A stretch of 64,000 nt of DNA from Hyphomonadaceae bacterium (GTDB lineage: Bacteria; Pseudomonadota; Alphaproteobacteria; Caulobacterales; Aquidulcibacteraceae), in NCBI GenBank assembly GCA_020848895.1, contig JADLHI010000449.1:1-64000 (forward strand), in the 5' to 3' direction. Below, one piece after another: positions 52,569 to 61,431 of the stretch (the stretch's first letter is position 1; every line of letters starts with the position of its first letter). Both the position numbers and the translations under genes were made by a program. The notes under the pieces are model-generated. The model did no database searches, was not told the origin of the DNA, and worked only from the letters and a program-made list of their open reading frames with translations.

Positions 52569-53272
52569 AACGAAAAGTATGGCTTGCCGCCTCAATCGTC
52601 GCGCTGACGCTCGCGGCAACGCCGGCGCAGGCGCAATTCGTGGTGATCGATCCCGCCAATCTGGGCCAGAGCATCATGCAGGTGACGCACATGATCTCTC
52701 AGATCAACAACCAGATCGAACAGATCCGTCAGCAGGCGCAGATGCTTGAAGGCCTGGGGCTTGAGATGTCGCCTGAACTCTCCGCCTCGATAACCGGCGC
52801 GCGTGATTTGCTGCGTGAAGCCGAGGGATTGCAGCAGAACGCCCGGAGCATCGCTGGCGACATGCGCGCACTCTATCCCGAGGATGTCTCCAGTTTCGAT
52901 TTGGAGAGGCTGCTCGGCCAATCGGATCGTTGGCTGGAAGAGAGCCGCGATAGTGTCGAGGCGTTGATGACGATGAGTGCCTCCGCCAGCAGCGATGGTT
53001 TGGAAGACGCCGAGAGCGCGATGTCGCGGGCGCTCCGGGCGAGCGCAAACGCACAGGGCCAAACCTCGGCCGAACAGGCGACGGCGCAAGCAATCGGCGT
53101 CCTCTCCTCTCAGGTTGCGCAATTGCAGGCGCTGCAGGCCGTACAAGCGCGCGCGATGGCGACCGAACGACTGGAGCGCATCGCCCAGGAAGAACGCGCG
53201 CGCGAAATCCGGCGCCGCGCCTTCCCCACAGAAGTCGATGCAACCACCCAACCCGTCACACCGCGCTTTTGA
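52565..53272 (+). CDS. trbJ: TrbJ/VirB5-like periplasmic protein
   Basis: A 235-residue exported protein with signal peptide 1-23 (TLAATPAQAQF) and coiled-coil helices (MISQINNQIEQIRQQAQMLE). It is a minor pilus component. ATGA overlap with trbE. trbK (entry exclusion) does not follow. Confidence 0.88.
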   Translation: MKRKVWLAASIVALTLAATPAQAQFVVIDPANLGQSIMQVTHMISQINNQIEQIRQQAQMLEGLGLEMSPELSASITGARDLLREAEGLQQNARSIAGDMRALYPEDVSSFDLERLLGQSDRWLEESRDSVEALMTMSASASSDGLEDAESAMSRALRASANAQGQTSAEQATAQAIGVLSSQVAQLQALQAVQARAMATERLERIAQEERAREIRRRAFPTEVDATTQPVTPRF

Positions 53273-53287
53273 TCAGGTCACGCACTC

Positions 53288-54277
53288 ATGCAGGGCGATA
53301 GCGTCAACGGTTTTCTGGAACGGTTCTTGGGGCTCGCCGACGCAGGTTTCGGTCTCATCGGCGGCGATGTCGCGTTCGTGTTGAACACGCTGATCGTGAT
53401 CTCGGTCACGCTTGCGGGCGCTATGTGGGCTTTGAAGGGTGAAGCTCCGATCGCGCCCTTCTTCCGCAAGGTGCTGTTCATCGGCTTCTTCGCGTTTCTT
53501 GTGAACAATTGGAACGCCATTGCCGGCGCCATCAATCAATCGGGCGCGCTTCTGGGGCTGAAGGCCGGCGGCTCGGGCATGAGCTTGGCTGAGCTCCACG
53601 ATCCCGCGAGCGTGGCGGCACAAGGCAAGGAATTGTTCGGTCGCACCATGGAGATGGGCGATGGCATGAACATCTTCACAGACTTTTTGACGCTCGCCAC
53701 CATACTGCTTGCCGGCGTCATCATCCTCATCGCCTTCTTTGTCCTGGCGCTTCAGATTTTCGTCCAGCTCATCGCCTTCAAGCTGGGATCGCTCGCCGCT
53801 TTCATCGCCATTCCGTGGGGCGTCTTCTCCGGCACAGCCTGGGTCGCTGAGCGGCCACTTGGCTGGGTGGCGAGTTCGGCGGTCAGACTTTTCTTGCTAG
53901 CCTTTGTTGCGAGCGTCGCCATCACGTTCGTCGCTACGCTGCCGCAGACAATGACGCTCGAAAACGGCGGCGCACTCGATGTGCTGCTGTTTGGCCTCAC
54001 CATCCTCGCGCTTGCGTGGCTTGCGCCGATGCTGGCGAGCGAAGTCATGCAGGGCAATCCATCTCTCTCGGCCGCGCAACCAGTGCAAGGCGCGGTGGGC
54101 GCTGTCGGCACGGTGCTGGGCACGGCCACCACGCTCAAGATTCTGGGCTCAGGCGCCGGTCGGCGTGGCGGCGGCCGCAGCGGCGGCGCGCGCGCCGGTC
54201 ATCCGCGCAACAATTCCGGCGCGCGCCCTACGCCAAACTACGCGGCCATGCAGCCGCGCCCGCAACGCCGGCCCTGA
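53288..54277 (+). CDS. trbL: TrbL/VirB6 inner-membrane channel protein
   Basis: A 329-residue protein with about six helices and an Arg/Gly-rich C-terminal tail (RRGGGRSGGARAG). It forms part of the inner-membrane channel. Confidence 0.9.
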   Translation: MQGDSVNGFLERFLGLADAGFGLIGGDVAFVLNTLIVISVTLAGAMWALKGEAPIAPFFRKVLFIGFFAFLVNNWNAIAGAINQSGALLGLKAGGSGMSLAELHDPASVAAQGKELFGRTMEMGDGMNIFTDFLTLATILLAGVIILIAFFVLALQIFVQLIAFKLGSLAAFIAIPWGVFSGTAWVAERPLGWVASSAVRLFLLAFVASVAITFVATLPQTMTLENGGALDVLLFGLTILALAWLAPMLASEVMQGNPSLSAAQPVQGAVGAVGTVLGTATTLKILGSGAGRRGGGRSGGARAGHPRNNSGARPTPNYAAMQPRPQRRP

Positions 54278-54289
54278 CGGAGAGCGCCC

Positions 54290-54994
54290 ATGACCCTGCC
54301 GTTTCAACGACCGCCACACAGTTATGCGGCGCCGCCCGCGGAAACGCCGCATTTGCGCGCCCAGCAAGCCTGGGACCGGCGCATGGGCTCAGCCGTTGCC
54401 GCGGCCGTCACCTGGCGGCGTGTCGCCATAGCGTTCGCCACACTCGCCTTCACGCTGGCCATCGGGGCAACCTTCATCGCCCTGCAGCAACGCACATTTG
54501 TGCATGTGGTCGAAGTGAGCCCGCAAGGCGCGGTGCTGTCGGTGCGACCGGCAGGCGGTGAATACACGCCAACGGATGCACAGGTCAGTTATTTCCTCGG
54601 CCACTTCGTCAAACTGATCCGCGGCGTGCCGACCGATGGCGTCGTCCTGCGTGAGAATTGGCTCGAAGCCTATCGCTTTCTCACGCCGCAAGCGGCGCAG
54701 CGTTTGAATGAAATCGCGCGCGACGAAGATCCGTTCTCGCTTCTCGGCACGACCGCGCGCAGCGCAATGATCACATCGATCGTTCAACGTTCGGATGAGA
54801 CGTGGCAAGTTTCGTGGATAGAGGCCACACACGGCGCCAATGGCGGTGCGCGCGCCACCTATACGGGCCTCTTCACTATCCGTTTCGAGCGCCCGCGCAA
54901 CGCCGACGCACTCACCCGCAATCCGCTCGGCCTCTTCATCACCGAATTTTCATTCTCGCCCGAAGCGCCGCCCATGCGTGGAGCCCAGCCATGA
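54290..54994 (+). CDS. trbF: TrbF/VirB8 core protein
   Basis: A 234-residue bitopic protein: short cytoplasmic N-terminus, one helix (VAIAFATLAFTLAIGATFIA), then a periplasmic NTF2-like domain (WQVSWIEATHG, ATYTGLFTIRF). It is an assembly hub of the channel. Confidence 0.9.
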   Translation: MTLPFQRPPHSYAAPPAETPHLRAQQAWDRRMGSAVAAAVTWRRVAIAFATLAFTLAIGATFIALQQRTFVHVVEVSPQGAVLSVRPAGGEYTPTDAQVSYFLGHFVKLIRGVPTDGVVLRENWLEAYRFLTPQAAQRLNEIARDEDPFSLLGTTARSAMITSIVQRSDETWQVSWIEATHGANGGARATYTGLFTIRFERPRNADALTRNPLGLFITEFSFSPEAPPMRGAQP

Positions 54995-55959
54995 AATGCG
55001 CCCCCACCGCGACAGCCTTTGCATTCATCGCCGCACTCGCCGCTTGCGCCACACGACCCGCCGCCGACCATACAAACACGCCTTCGCAAGGCGCCGCACA
55101 GGTCGTAGCGGATGCTCCAGCGCCCCGCGTCATCCCTGAAGCGATGTCCGATCCGAGCGTAACAGCGCCATCGACAACGGCGCCGGCGCCAACGCCACGA
55201 CCGCGCCGACGCGCGCTCACGCCCTTGGCAACTTTAGCCGAAGCGAACGCAGAAGCACGGCGTACGCCAGACCCTGAAGCGTTTGTCGATGCGGCTCAGA
55301 TTTACGTGTACGCGCCTGGGGCGCTCTATGAGGTTTACGCGGCGCCTGGGTTTCTTTCCACCATCCTGCTCGAACCAGGCGAAGCCATCGTCACGGTCGC
55401 CGCCGGCGACACGACGCGCTGGATGGTCGAGGAAGCCGTCGCCGGTGATGCCGGCGAGCTTCGCGCGTTGCTGCTGTTGAAGCCGACCCGCGCCGGCATC
55501 CGCACCAATATCGTGCTCGTCACCGATCGCCGCACCTATCTCATTGAGGCGGTCGCCATCGAGGGGCGCACCTATTCGGCTCAAACGGCGTGGCGCTACG
55601 GCGACGAGAACGTGGCTTCGAGCGCATCCGTCATCGGCATCGACGCGCTCGACCAACTCAACTTTCGCTATCGGATAGAGACGGTGCGCGGGAACGCCCC
55701 GCGATGGTGCCCGGTTCGTGTGTTCGACGACGGGCGGCGAACCTATGTCGAGTTTCCGCTCGACCTCGCAACCAGCGAGGCGCCGCCGCTCTTCTTGGCG
55801 GACGGCGGCGATGTCGCGTTGGTGAATTATCGTGTGATCGGCAATCGTTACGTCGTCGATCGACTCTTCGAGGTCGCCGAACTCCGCCTTGGCGGTGCGC
55901 GCCAAACTATCGTGCGCATCAGCCGCGAGCGTCCCCGGCCGGTGAGGCGCAGAAGATGA
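54991..55959 (+). CDS. trbG: TrbG/VirB9 outer-membrane-associated protein
   Basis: A 322-residue lipoprotein-like exported protein (lipobox LAAC near residue 18) with a Pro/Thr-rich linker and a beta-domain (GALYEVYAAPGFLSTILLEP, RRTYLIEAVAIEGRTYSAQT). ATG 54991 overlaps the trbF stop. Confidence 0.9.
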   Translation: MKCAPTATAFAFIAALAACATRPAADHTNTPSQGAAQVVADAPAPRVIPEAMSDPSVTAPSTTAPAPTPRPRRRALTPLATLAEANAEARRTPDPEAFVDAAQIYVYAPGALYEVYAAPGFLSTILLEPGEAIVTVAAGDTTRWMVEEAVAGDAGELRALLLLKPTRAGIRTNIVLVTDRRTYLIEAVAIEGRTYSAQTAWRYGDENVASSASVIGIDALDQLNFRYRIETVRGNAPRWCPVRVFDDGRRTYVEFPLDLATSEAPPLFLADGGDVALVNYRVIGNRYVVDRLFEVAELRLGGARQTIVRISRERPRPVRRRR

Positions 55960-57116
55960 ACATCGATCCTGACCCGCACGCCGCGCCGACAGATGCGCCA
56001 GCGCCTGATCCGCTGCCCAAGCCGCATATTCCTCCCGCCACGGCCATCAGGGCAGCGCCCCCCAGCCCGAAGCGGCTCTCGCGCAAGACCTTGATGGCGG
56101 GCTCGCTCATCTTGGGCGCGCTCGTGGCCTTTGCGCTGGTCAACGGCCTCTCCGATCGCGATCGCACGCGCGCGATGCGCGAAGATGCTTCACCAATACA
56201 ACCGGCTTCGCCGCCCGAAAGCGTCCGCATTGCGCAGGCCGAATATTCCGCCGACGATCTACGGCCGCCGATCGAAGACAGCGGTCAGGATTTTTTCTGG
56301 GGCGATCACCAACCGCCGGGCGGCGAAACAGAGATGCTCGCGCCGGCCGCTGCCGCGCCCTCCGAACCAAGCCCGCTCGAATTGGAGCAAGACGCTGCGC
56401 GCACATCGGCGATCATGTTTGGCCGCGAAGAGAACCACCCGCCTGGCGCGCCGGACGCGAACGCCGGCGCGCCAGGTCCGGGCGCCGCATTCCTAGCCAG
56501 CCAACGTGGCCGCGACGACGGCGTCTTGAACGCCGAGTATCGCGCCCCGCGTTCGGCCTTCACCATTCAATCGGGTTCGACCATTTCAGCGGCGCTCGTC
56601 ACCGCGCTCAATTCCGATCAGCCTGGCCGCGTCATCGCCCAGGTCACCGAGAACGTCTATGACAGCGTGAGCGGCGAGCACCTGCTCATTCCGCAAGGCG
56701 CGCGTCTCATCGGCGCCTATGATGCGGCGACTGGCCACGGCGACCAGCGCCTGCTTGTCGTTTGGAATCGCCTCGTCATGCCCAACGGCTGGTCGATTGC
56801 GCTGCGCGGCATGCCCGGAACCGATGCGAGCGGCGCTGCCGGGGTTCGTGATTCCGTGGATCAACATCTTGGACGGATTGCAGTGGCTTCGCTCCTCTCC
56901 GGCGCGCTCTCGGTCGCGGCCAACGCAGCTGAAGACGACGACAGCGACAGGTTGAGCCAAAGCGTGGGTAACGCCGCGGCGCAAGAAGCGGCGCGCGTCG
57001 GGGCGCGCATTGTCGACCGCGAACTCAATGTCCGCCCGACATTGCGCATCCGCGCAGGAGCGCCGGTGCGCGTACTCGTCAGTCAGGACATCGTCTTGAG
57101 GCCCTATCGGCAATGA
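55956..57116 (+). CDS. trbI: TrbI/VirB10 channel protein
   Basis: A 386-residue bitopic protein: Pro-rich cytoplasmic N-terminus, one helix (LMAGSLILGALVAFALVNGL), a Pro-rich periplasmic arm and the VirB10 beta-barrel domain (FTIQSGSTISAALVTALNSD, LLIPQGARLIGAYDA). It spans both membranes of the channel and is the last trb gene. Confidence 0.93.
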   Translation: MNIDPDPHAAPTDAPAPDPLPKPHIPPATAIRAAPPSPKRLSRKTLMAGSLILGALVAFALVNGLSDRDRTRAMREDASPIQPASPPESVRIAQAEYSADDLRPPIEDSGQDFFWGDHQPPGGETEMLAPAAAAPSEPSPLELEQDAARTSAIMFGREENHPPGAPDANAGAPGPGAAFLASQRGRDDGVLNAEYRAPRSAFTIQSGSTISAALVTALNSDQPGRVIAQVTENVYDSVSGEHLLIPQGARLIGAYDAATGHGDQRLLVVWNRLVMPNGWSIALRGMPGTDASGAAGVRDSVDQHLGRIAVASLLSGALSVAANAAEDDDSDRLSQSVGNAAAQEAARVGARIVDRELNVRPTLRIRAGAPVRVLVSQDIVLRPYRQ

Positions 57117-57475
57117 GCAAACGGCGTGATCGTGATGAGGCGCACACGCTTGACCAGACCGACCTATTCGGCGCCGCCACACCTGCCGCTCCGTTCAAAA
57201 AGCCGCGCCCATCCCAAAGCCGCGCTTCTCCTTTGGCGATCGCGCCTTCGCGCACCCCAGCGCCCACGGTCAAGAATGTTATCGGCAACGGCCTCCTCAA
57301 TGTCCGACAAGCCGCCCAGCGCCTCGGTCTCTCAAAATCAACGCTCGATAAGATGCGCTGCGCCGGCAAGGGTCCTCGCTTCATCAAGTCGACCGATCGG
57401 GCAGTGCGATACGACCCAGCCGATCTTGACGCTTGGATCGCCGACAGACGCCACACCAGGACGTCGCGGGAATGA
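57113..57475 (+). CDS. Excisionase-like helix-turn-helix protein
   Basis: A 120-residue protein with a disordered N-terminus and a MerR/AlpA-type DNA-binding domain (LLNVRQAAQRLGLSKSTLDK, GPRFIKSTDRAVRYDPADLD). ATGA overlap with trbI. Excision or control of the element is the likely role. Confidence 0.8.
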   Translation: MSKRRDRDEAHTLDQTDLFGAATPAAPFKKPRPSQSRASPLAIAPSRTPAPTVKNVIGNGLLNVRQAAQRLGLSKSTLDKMRCAGKGPRFIKSTDRAVRYDPADLDAWIADRRHTRTSRE

Positions 57476-57625
57476 CGCCTTCCCACCAAGACAATGATGC
57501 GTGGTGCGTGGCTTGGGCCACGACGTGCATCCTGCGCGAGAGACGCTGCGGCGCGCTCCTCCCTTGCACGTTTCGGCAAGTGCTAGATTAGACTCTGAGC
57601 ACGCAACAAACGATTCGGCGAGACA

Positions 57626-57976
57626 ATGTTCGGCAAGGCCAAGGCATCTTCGGCTAAAGACCAATTGTCCGAACGCATGCGCCGCGCGGTCGAGCGTCCA
57701 ACTGCGCCGCCCCCTTCCAGGCATGCCTTAACCCGTCAAATTGAGCGCGCGATGCGCCAGGCCGTATTCAGGCAAGGCGCGCTCATTCTGGCAGACGGCG
57801 AAAAGCTGCCTGTCGCGCTCAAGAATATCAGCGCCACTGGCGCGCGCGTGGAGTATTTCACGCGCCGTGAATTGCCCCTGACTGTGACCCTGGTGGAACC
57901 GACGTTGCGCATAAAATCCCGCGCTCGTGTCGTCTGGCAAGGTGATGGCGTGGCGGGCTTAGCCTTCACCGAATGA
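57626..57976 (+). CDS. PilZ-domain protein
   Basis: A 116-residue protein. The C-terminal half fits a PilZ fold (VALKNISATGARVEYFT, RIKSRARVVWQGDGVAGLAF); the canonical RxxxR is replaced by a basic helix with AVFRQGAL, so c-di-GMP binding is unproven. Preceded by a 150-bp gap in which I see nothing. Confidence 0.8.
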   Translation: MFGKAKASSAKDQLSERMRRAVERPTAPPPSRHALTRQIERAMRQAVFRQGALILADGEKLPVALKNISATGARVEYFTRRELPLTVTLVEPTLRIKSRARVVWQGDGVAGLAFTE

Positions 57977-58024
57977 GCGGCTTGGGGCGCATTGCGTCGT
58001 TCACGTCAAGCATGGAATAGCGAT

Positions 58025-59236
58025 TTGAACGCCAGCATCGCTTCGCCGCCTCGTCCCCCCATCCCTCGCACGGTCTGGGCGCTGGGGTTTGTGAGCCTCT
58101 TCATGGACATCTCCTCGGAGATGATCCATGCGCTCCTGCCGCTGTTTTTGACCACTACGCTCGGCGCGAGCGTCATACTGGTCGGCATCATCGATGGCGT
58201 TGCGGAATCGACCGCGGCGATATCCAAAGTGTTCTCCGGCTACATCTCCGATAAGATTGGCCGCCGCAAACCGCTCATTCTGTTGGGCTATGGTCTAGGC
58301 GCTGTCTCGAAGCCGTTTTTTGCCTTGGCCGGCGCGCCTGCCCTTGTCTTTGGCGCACGCTTTGCCGATCGCATCGGCAAAGGGTTGCGCGGCGCGCCGC
58401 GCGACGCGCTCGTTGCCGATGTGACGCCGCCACAAATTCGCGGCCGCGCTTACGGACTAAGGCAGGCGCTCGACACGATTGGCGCCTTCTTGGGGCCGCT
58501 GATCGCCCTCGTGCTCATGGCCCTTCTGGCCAACGACATGCGCATGGTGTTTTGGCTCGCGCTGATCCCCGCCCTGATCGCGGTCGTCCTTGTGATCATC
58601 GGGGTCGAAGATCGTGCCCCGGCAAAAACCAGCACGCGCCCGCCAATCCAGCTTCGCGATCTTAGACGCCTCAGCCCAAGCTTTTGGAGCATAGCAGCGC
58701 TCGGGGTCGTGTTTACGCTGGCGCGTTTCAGCGAAGCGTTTCTTGTGCTCAAGGCCAGCGCCGAGGGACTGCCGCTGGCGCTGGCGCCGCTCGTTCTCGT
58801 GGTGATGAACGTTGTGTACTCTCTTGGCGCTGCTCCTGCTGGAGCGCTCTCCGACCGCACCTCAGCACGCGTGCTCTTGTTCTGGGGCCTAGCAGCGCTC
58901 ATTGGCGCCGATCTGGTCCTCGCACTGGGCGAGGGTTTGGCGGGCGCCTTCGCGGGGATTTGCTTGTGGGGCGTCCACATGGCGCTGACGCAGGGCCTGC
59001 TCACAAAGCTCGTCGCCGATCATGCGCCTGATGATTTGCGCGGCTCAGCGTTCGGCTTCTTCAACCTCGCGACGGGCCTCGCAATGCTGATCGCAAGCGT
59101 AGTCGCCGGCGTGCTGTGGGAAGTTGCCGGACCGGACGCGACATTCCTCGCCGGCGCTGCATTCGCTCTGCTGGCAGCACTCATGCTAGTGGCGCAACCC
59201 AATCGGCAGAACCCGTCTTCCTTCGACCGGCGCTGA
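58025..59236 (+). CDS. MFS transporter, cargo of the element
   Basis: A ~403-residue MFS protein with 12 helices: SLFMDISSEMIHALLPLFLT in TM1 and motif A (GYISDKIGRRKPLILLGYGL). TTG 58025 is preferred to the longer frame from 57992. Substrate unknown. The C-terminal half repeats the 6-helix pattern. Confidence 0.87.
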   Translation: MNASIASPPRPPIPRTVWALGFVSLFMDISSEMIHALLPLFLTTTLGASVILVGIIDGVAESTAAISKVFSGYISDKIGRRKPLILLGYGLGAVSKPFFALAGAPALVFGARFADRIGKGLRGAPRDALVADVTPPQIRGRAYGLRQALDTIGAFLGPLIALVLMALLANDMRMVFWLALIPALIAVVLVIIGVEDRAPAKTSTRPPIQLRDLRRLSPSFWSIAALGVVFTLARFSEAFLVLKASAEGLPLALAPLVLVVMNVVYSLGAAPAGALSDRTSARVLLFWGLAALIGADLVLALGEGLAGAFAGICLWGVHMALTQGLLTKLVADHAPDDLRGSAFGFFNLATGLAMLIASVVAGVLWEVAGPDATFLAGAAFALLAALMLVAQPNRQNPSSFDRR

Positions 59237-59400
59237 CGTGACCCAGCACAAAGCGAGCGCCCGCGAAAGCGATCGAAGCGCGAAGCGCCGAGACGCGCCA
59301 TGCTCCAATCGTGTCGGCGCGGCTCGGTTCACAAGAGCGCGTCCCGCGCGAAAGCGCGGGTTTGCCCACGACAAGCATCACGAAATTTTCCCACGCGGCT

Positions 59401-59748
59401 TCACCTTTCCAAGCGCCACACCAGCGCATCGAGATCGGTGGCGCCAAGACGAGCTATTTCCTCTTTCGTGTAGAGCGGACGGGAGACTTCGACATAAACC
59501 CGCGGCGCGCGCCGACGGCGCCGCTTGCAGAATTTGCACGCCAATCTTTTGGCGAGATCTTCAACACGCCCTTGCGTGCCATAGAGCCTGACAAGTTCAA
59601 TTGCAGTGAAGAGTTTGCCGCGCGCGCATCCCGTGCAGCCGAAATAGAGCCCGCTCAAGCGGCCCAATTGGCCGAACTTCGCCGGCACTTTCTCGACATA
59701 GGCCAAAGCCACTGCCCGGCGCGCATAAAGCAAAGACCGCTTGCGCAC
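59401..59748 (-). CDS. Hypothetical zinc-ribbon-like protein (115 aa)
   Basis: A basic protein with four cysteines in pairs (FGCTGCARG, then LACKFCKRRRRRAP), likely a metal-binding pair site. Similar proteins occur on plasmids and integrative elements of alphaproteobacteria, role unknown. Divergent from the gene at 59857. Confidence 0.7.
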   Translation of the reverse strand: MRKRSLLYARRAVALAYVEKVPAKFGQLGRLSGLYFGCTGCARGKLFTAIELVRLYGTQGRVEDLAKRLACKFCKRRRRRAPRVYVEVSRPLYTKEEIARLGATDLDALVWRLER

Positions 59749-59788
59749 TCAAGCCATTTGAGCTTGTTTTGTTCTCACCAGGGACCGG

Positions 59789-59803
59789 CGGTCTTGAAGA
59801 CCG
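59789..59803. promoter_or_regulatory. 15-bp perfect inverted repeat between divergent genes
   Basis: CGGTCTT-G-AAGACCG lies in the 108-bp gap between the zinc-ribbon-like gene and the HNH-like gene. A regulator binding site is plausible; it lacks a U-tract on either side. Confidence 0.45.
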
Positions 59804-59856
59804 GTCACGTCGAGCATCAGCGCCCTCCATTCTCCGCACGAGAAGGCGTTGCTCCC

Positions 59857-60192
59857 ATGCTCAGGCTCTATCTCACCGCACGCGAATACGAGGCGCTGCT
59901 GAAAAAGCAGAACGGCTTGTGCTGCGTCGAGGATTGCGAAGAGAGCGATGACCTGATCGGCGAGCACTCGACGCCCAACACATGGCGCAGAGCCAAGCCC
60001 GATCAATTGATGTGCGGCGCGTGCCATAAGGTCAAAACGCTGCTCGACATCAAAGCGATCTGGAAAGTAAAGCGCCTTAACGGAGAGGCGCTCTCTCAAT
60101 ACGAGCGCCGCAAGCGCTACGGCGCGCAGATGCGCGGTGCTCAGTTTCAGAATCCACACCACAAACCAGGAGCGGGCCCATGGAAGCGCTGA
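59857..60192 (+). CDS. HNH-like Cys/His protein (111 aa)
   Basis: A small protein with CCVEDCEESDD, GEHSTPNTW and LMCGACHKVKT, a four-cysteine site with a His resembling the HNH nuclease frame, though the catalytic His-Asn-His is not clear. It may be a nuclease or a DNA-binding zinc protein. Its end overlaps the next gene by 13 bp. Confidence 0.6.
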   Translation: MLRLYLTAREYEALLKKQNGLCCVEDCEESDDLIGEHSTPNTWRRAKPDQLMCGACHKVKTLLDIKAIWKVKRLNGEALSQYERRKRYGAQMRGAQFQNPHHKPGAGPWKR

Positions 60193-60431
60193 TCGCTTCA
60201 TTCTTCGCCCTGTTCACGATCATCCTCCTCGAAGCTGGATATTGGATCGCCATCGCATTGGCGCGCTGGGCGCAAGTCGTCGCCGCCGGCGCGCTCGCTG
60301 GCTGGCTTTCGGCGCTCTACGGCGCAGAGCCGCTCGAAGCTTTGTTGCTTGGCGTCATCGTTTGTCTCATTGCACGACATCTCTTGAAGCCGCGTTGGCG
60401 CTACGACTATTCAAATGAGGATTGGCCATGA
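60180..60431 (+). CDS. Small membrane protein of the element (83 aa)
   Basis: Two or three hydrophobic helices (LIASFFALFTIILLEAGYWI, LEALLLGVIVCLIARHLL). Family not recognised. Overlaps both neighbours, so part of one small operon. Confidence 0.65.
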   Translation: MEALIASFFALFTIILLEAGYWIAIALARWAQVVAAGALAGWLSALYGAEPLEALLLGVIVCLIARHLLKPRWRYDYSNEDWP

Positions 60432-60658
60432 TGCGCGAACGCTGGCCCGCATGCCAAGAACGCGAATGCGTGCGCGAGGAATTCGCCGAAGCCGGTGAAG
60501 TCGGCTCGGGCGCGCGCCTACCCGAACTCGACAAAGGCAAAGACGCAAGACCCAGAAACGCCATGAAGGTGCGTCTGCGCATGGGCGCGCATTGTTGGCG
60601 TGATCGGCGAACGGATCGAAATCGCCGATTGCAGCGCACGATAGCGCGCGGCGGTTAG
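60428..60658 (+). CDS. Small basic hypothetical protein (76 aa)
   Basis: Starts ATG 60428 overlapping the upstream stop; no domain seen, Arg-rich C-terminus. It is supported only by its tight position and overlap, and it meets the next minus-strand gene tail to tail. Confidence 0.4.
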   Translation: MMRERWPACQERECVREEFAEAGEVGSGARLPELDKGKDARPRNAMKVRLRMGAHCWRDRRTDRNRRLQRTIARGG

Positions 60659-60798
60659 GGTCGTGCTTGCTGTGAGATCGCCTGCCACGCCGGGGCGAGA
60701 AAAGCCCACAGGATGAGCGCCACAATCACGAGAACAATAACGCCCAGAACTTGGCCGCCAACGCCAAGGTCAAGCGGCTCGCGATCCTCATTGCTCAT
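60655..60798 (-). CDS. Small single-pass membrane protein (47 aa)
   Basis: One strong helix (VLGVIVLVIVALILWAFLA) after an acidic N-terminus. ATG 60798 overlaps the nuclease stop as ATGA, marking co-translation with it. Confidence 0.6.
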   Translation of the reverse strand: MSNEDREPLDLGVGGQVLGVIVLVIVALILWAFLAPAWQAISQQARP

Positions 60799-61337
60799 CG
60801 CAACAGCTCTCCCGACGGCCCGCACCATGGTTCGCGGCGTCCGCGCCACGGCCGCGCGAGCCCAGCCTCTATAAGGAGCCTGCCAAGATCGCGCCCGTCA
60901 ACCGAAACCCATCCGATGGTGCGTCCATACTGATCGGTTCGACCAGTGCGGCGGATGTCGATGTTTCCCGCGCCATTGACCAGCCTGCGCGCTTCGGCAG
61001 TGGCGCGCACCCCGGCCTCCCGCTCGGCAGCGCATCGCGCGCGATCCCCCGTTTCCGGCGTGTCGATATTCTCTAGGCGAATGCGTTCACCGCCCCCGCG
61101 CACTTCCACAGTGTCGCCATCGATGACTCGCAAATCGATACCAGCCGCGACTGGCTCTTGCGCCGCAAGCTCGAATGACGGCGGCGAGCCGACAAGCTGC
61201 GCAATACCGATCACGGCGATAACAATCAGTCCTATTGCGAGGTCGCGAATCCAGCGCCGGCGCAAGAGGCGCCGCCATGTCGGCTGTCGCCAGGAGCGCC
61301 AACCACGGTTGCGCGGATAGCTCCACCGTCGGGTCAT
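60795..61337 (-). CDS. Thermonuclease-family (TNase-like) protein
   Basis: A 180-residue membrane-anchored protein: basic N-terminus, one helix (LAIGLIVIAVIGIAQLVG), then the nuclease domain (DLRVIDGDTVEVRGG, IRLENIDTPETGDR, TDQYGRTIGWVSVDGRDLG). Catalytic Asp, Arg and Glu positions of the OB-fold nuclease are present. It would act outside the cytoplasm on nucleic acid. Such proteins are common on conjugative elements. Confidence 0.87.
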   Translation of the reverse strand: MTRRWSYPRNRGWRSWRQPTWRRLLRRRWIRDLAIGLIVIAVIGIAQLVGSPPSFELAAQEPVAAGIDLRVIDGDTVEVRGGGERIRLENIDTPETGDRARCAAEREAGVRATAEARRLVNGAGNIDIRRTGRTDQYGRTIGWVSVDGRDLGRLLIEAGLARPWRGRREPWCGPSGELLR

Positions 61338-61431
61338 GGATTGGAGCCTAATCCAATTGAGGTTTCTAGACGGGAAACTTCTGGGCCCGCGACTCAGGTA
61401 AACTCGGGGCCGTATTTGTCTGGATTTCAGC

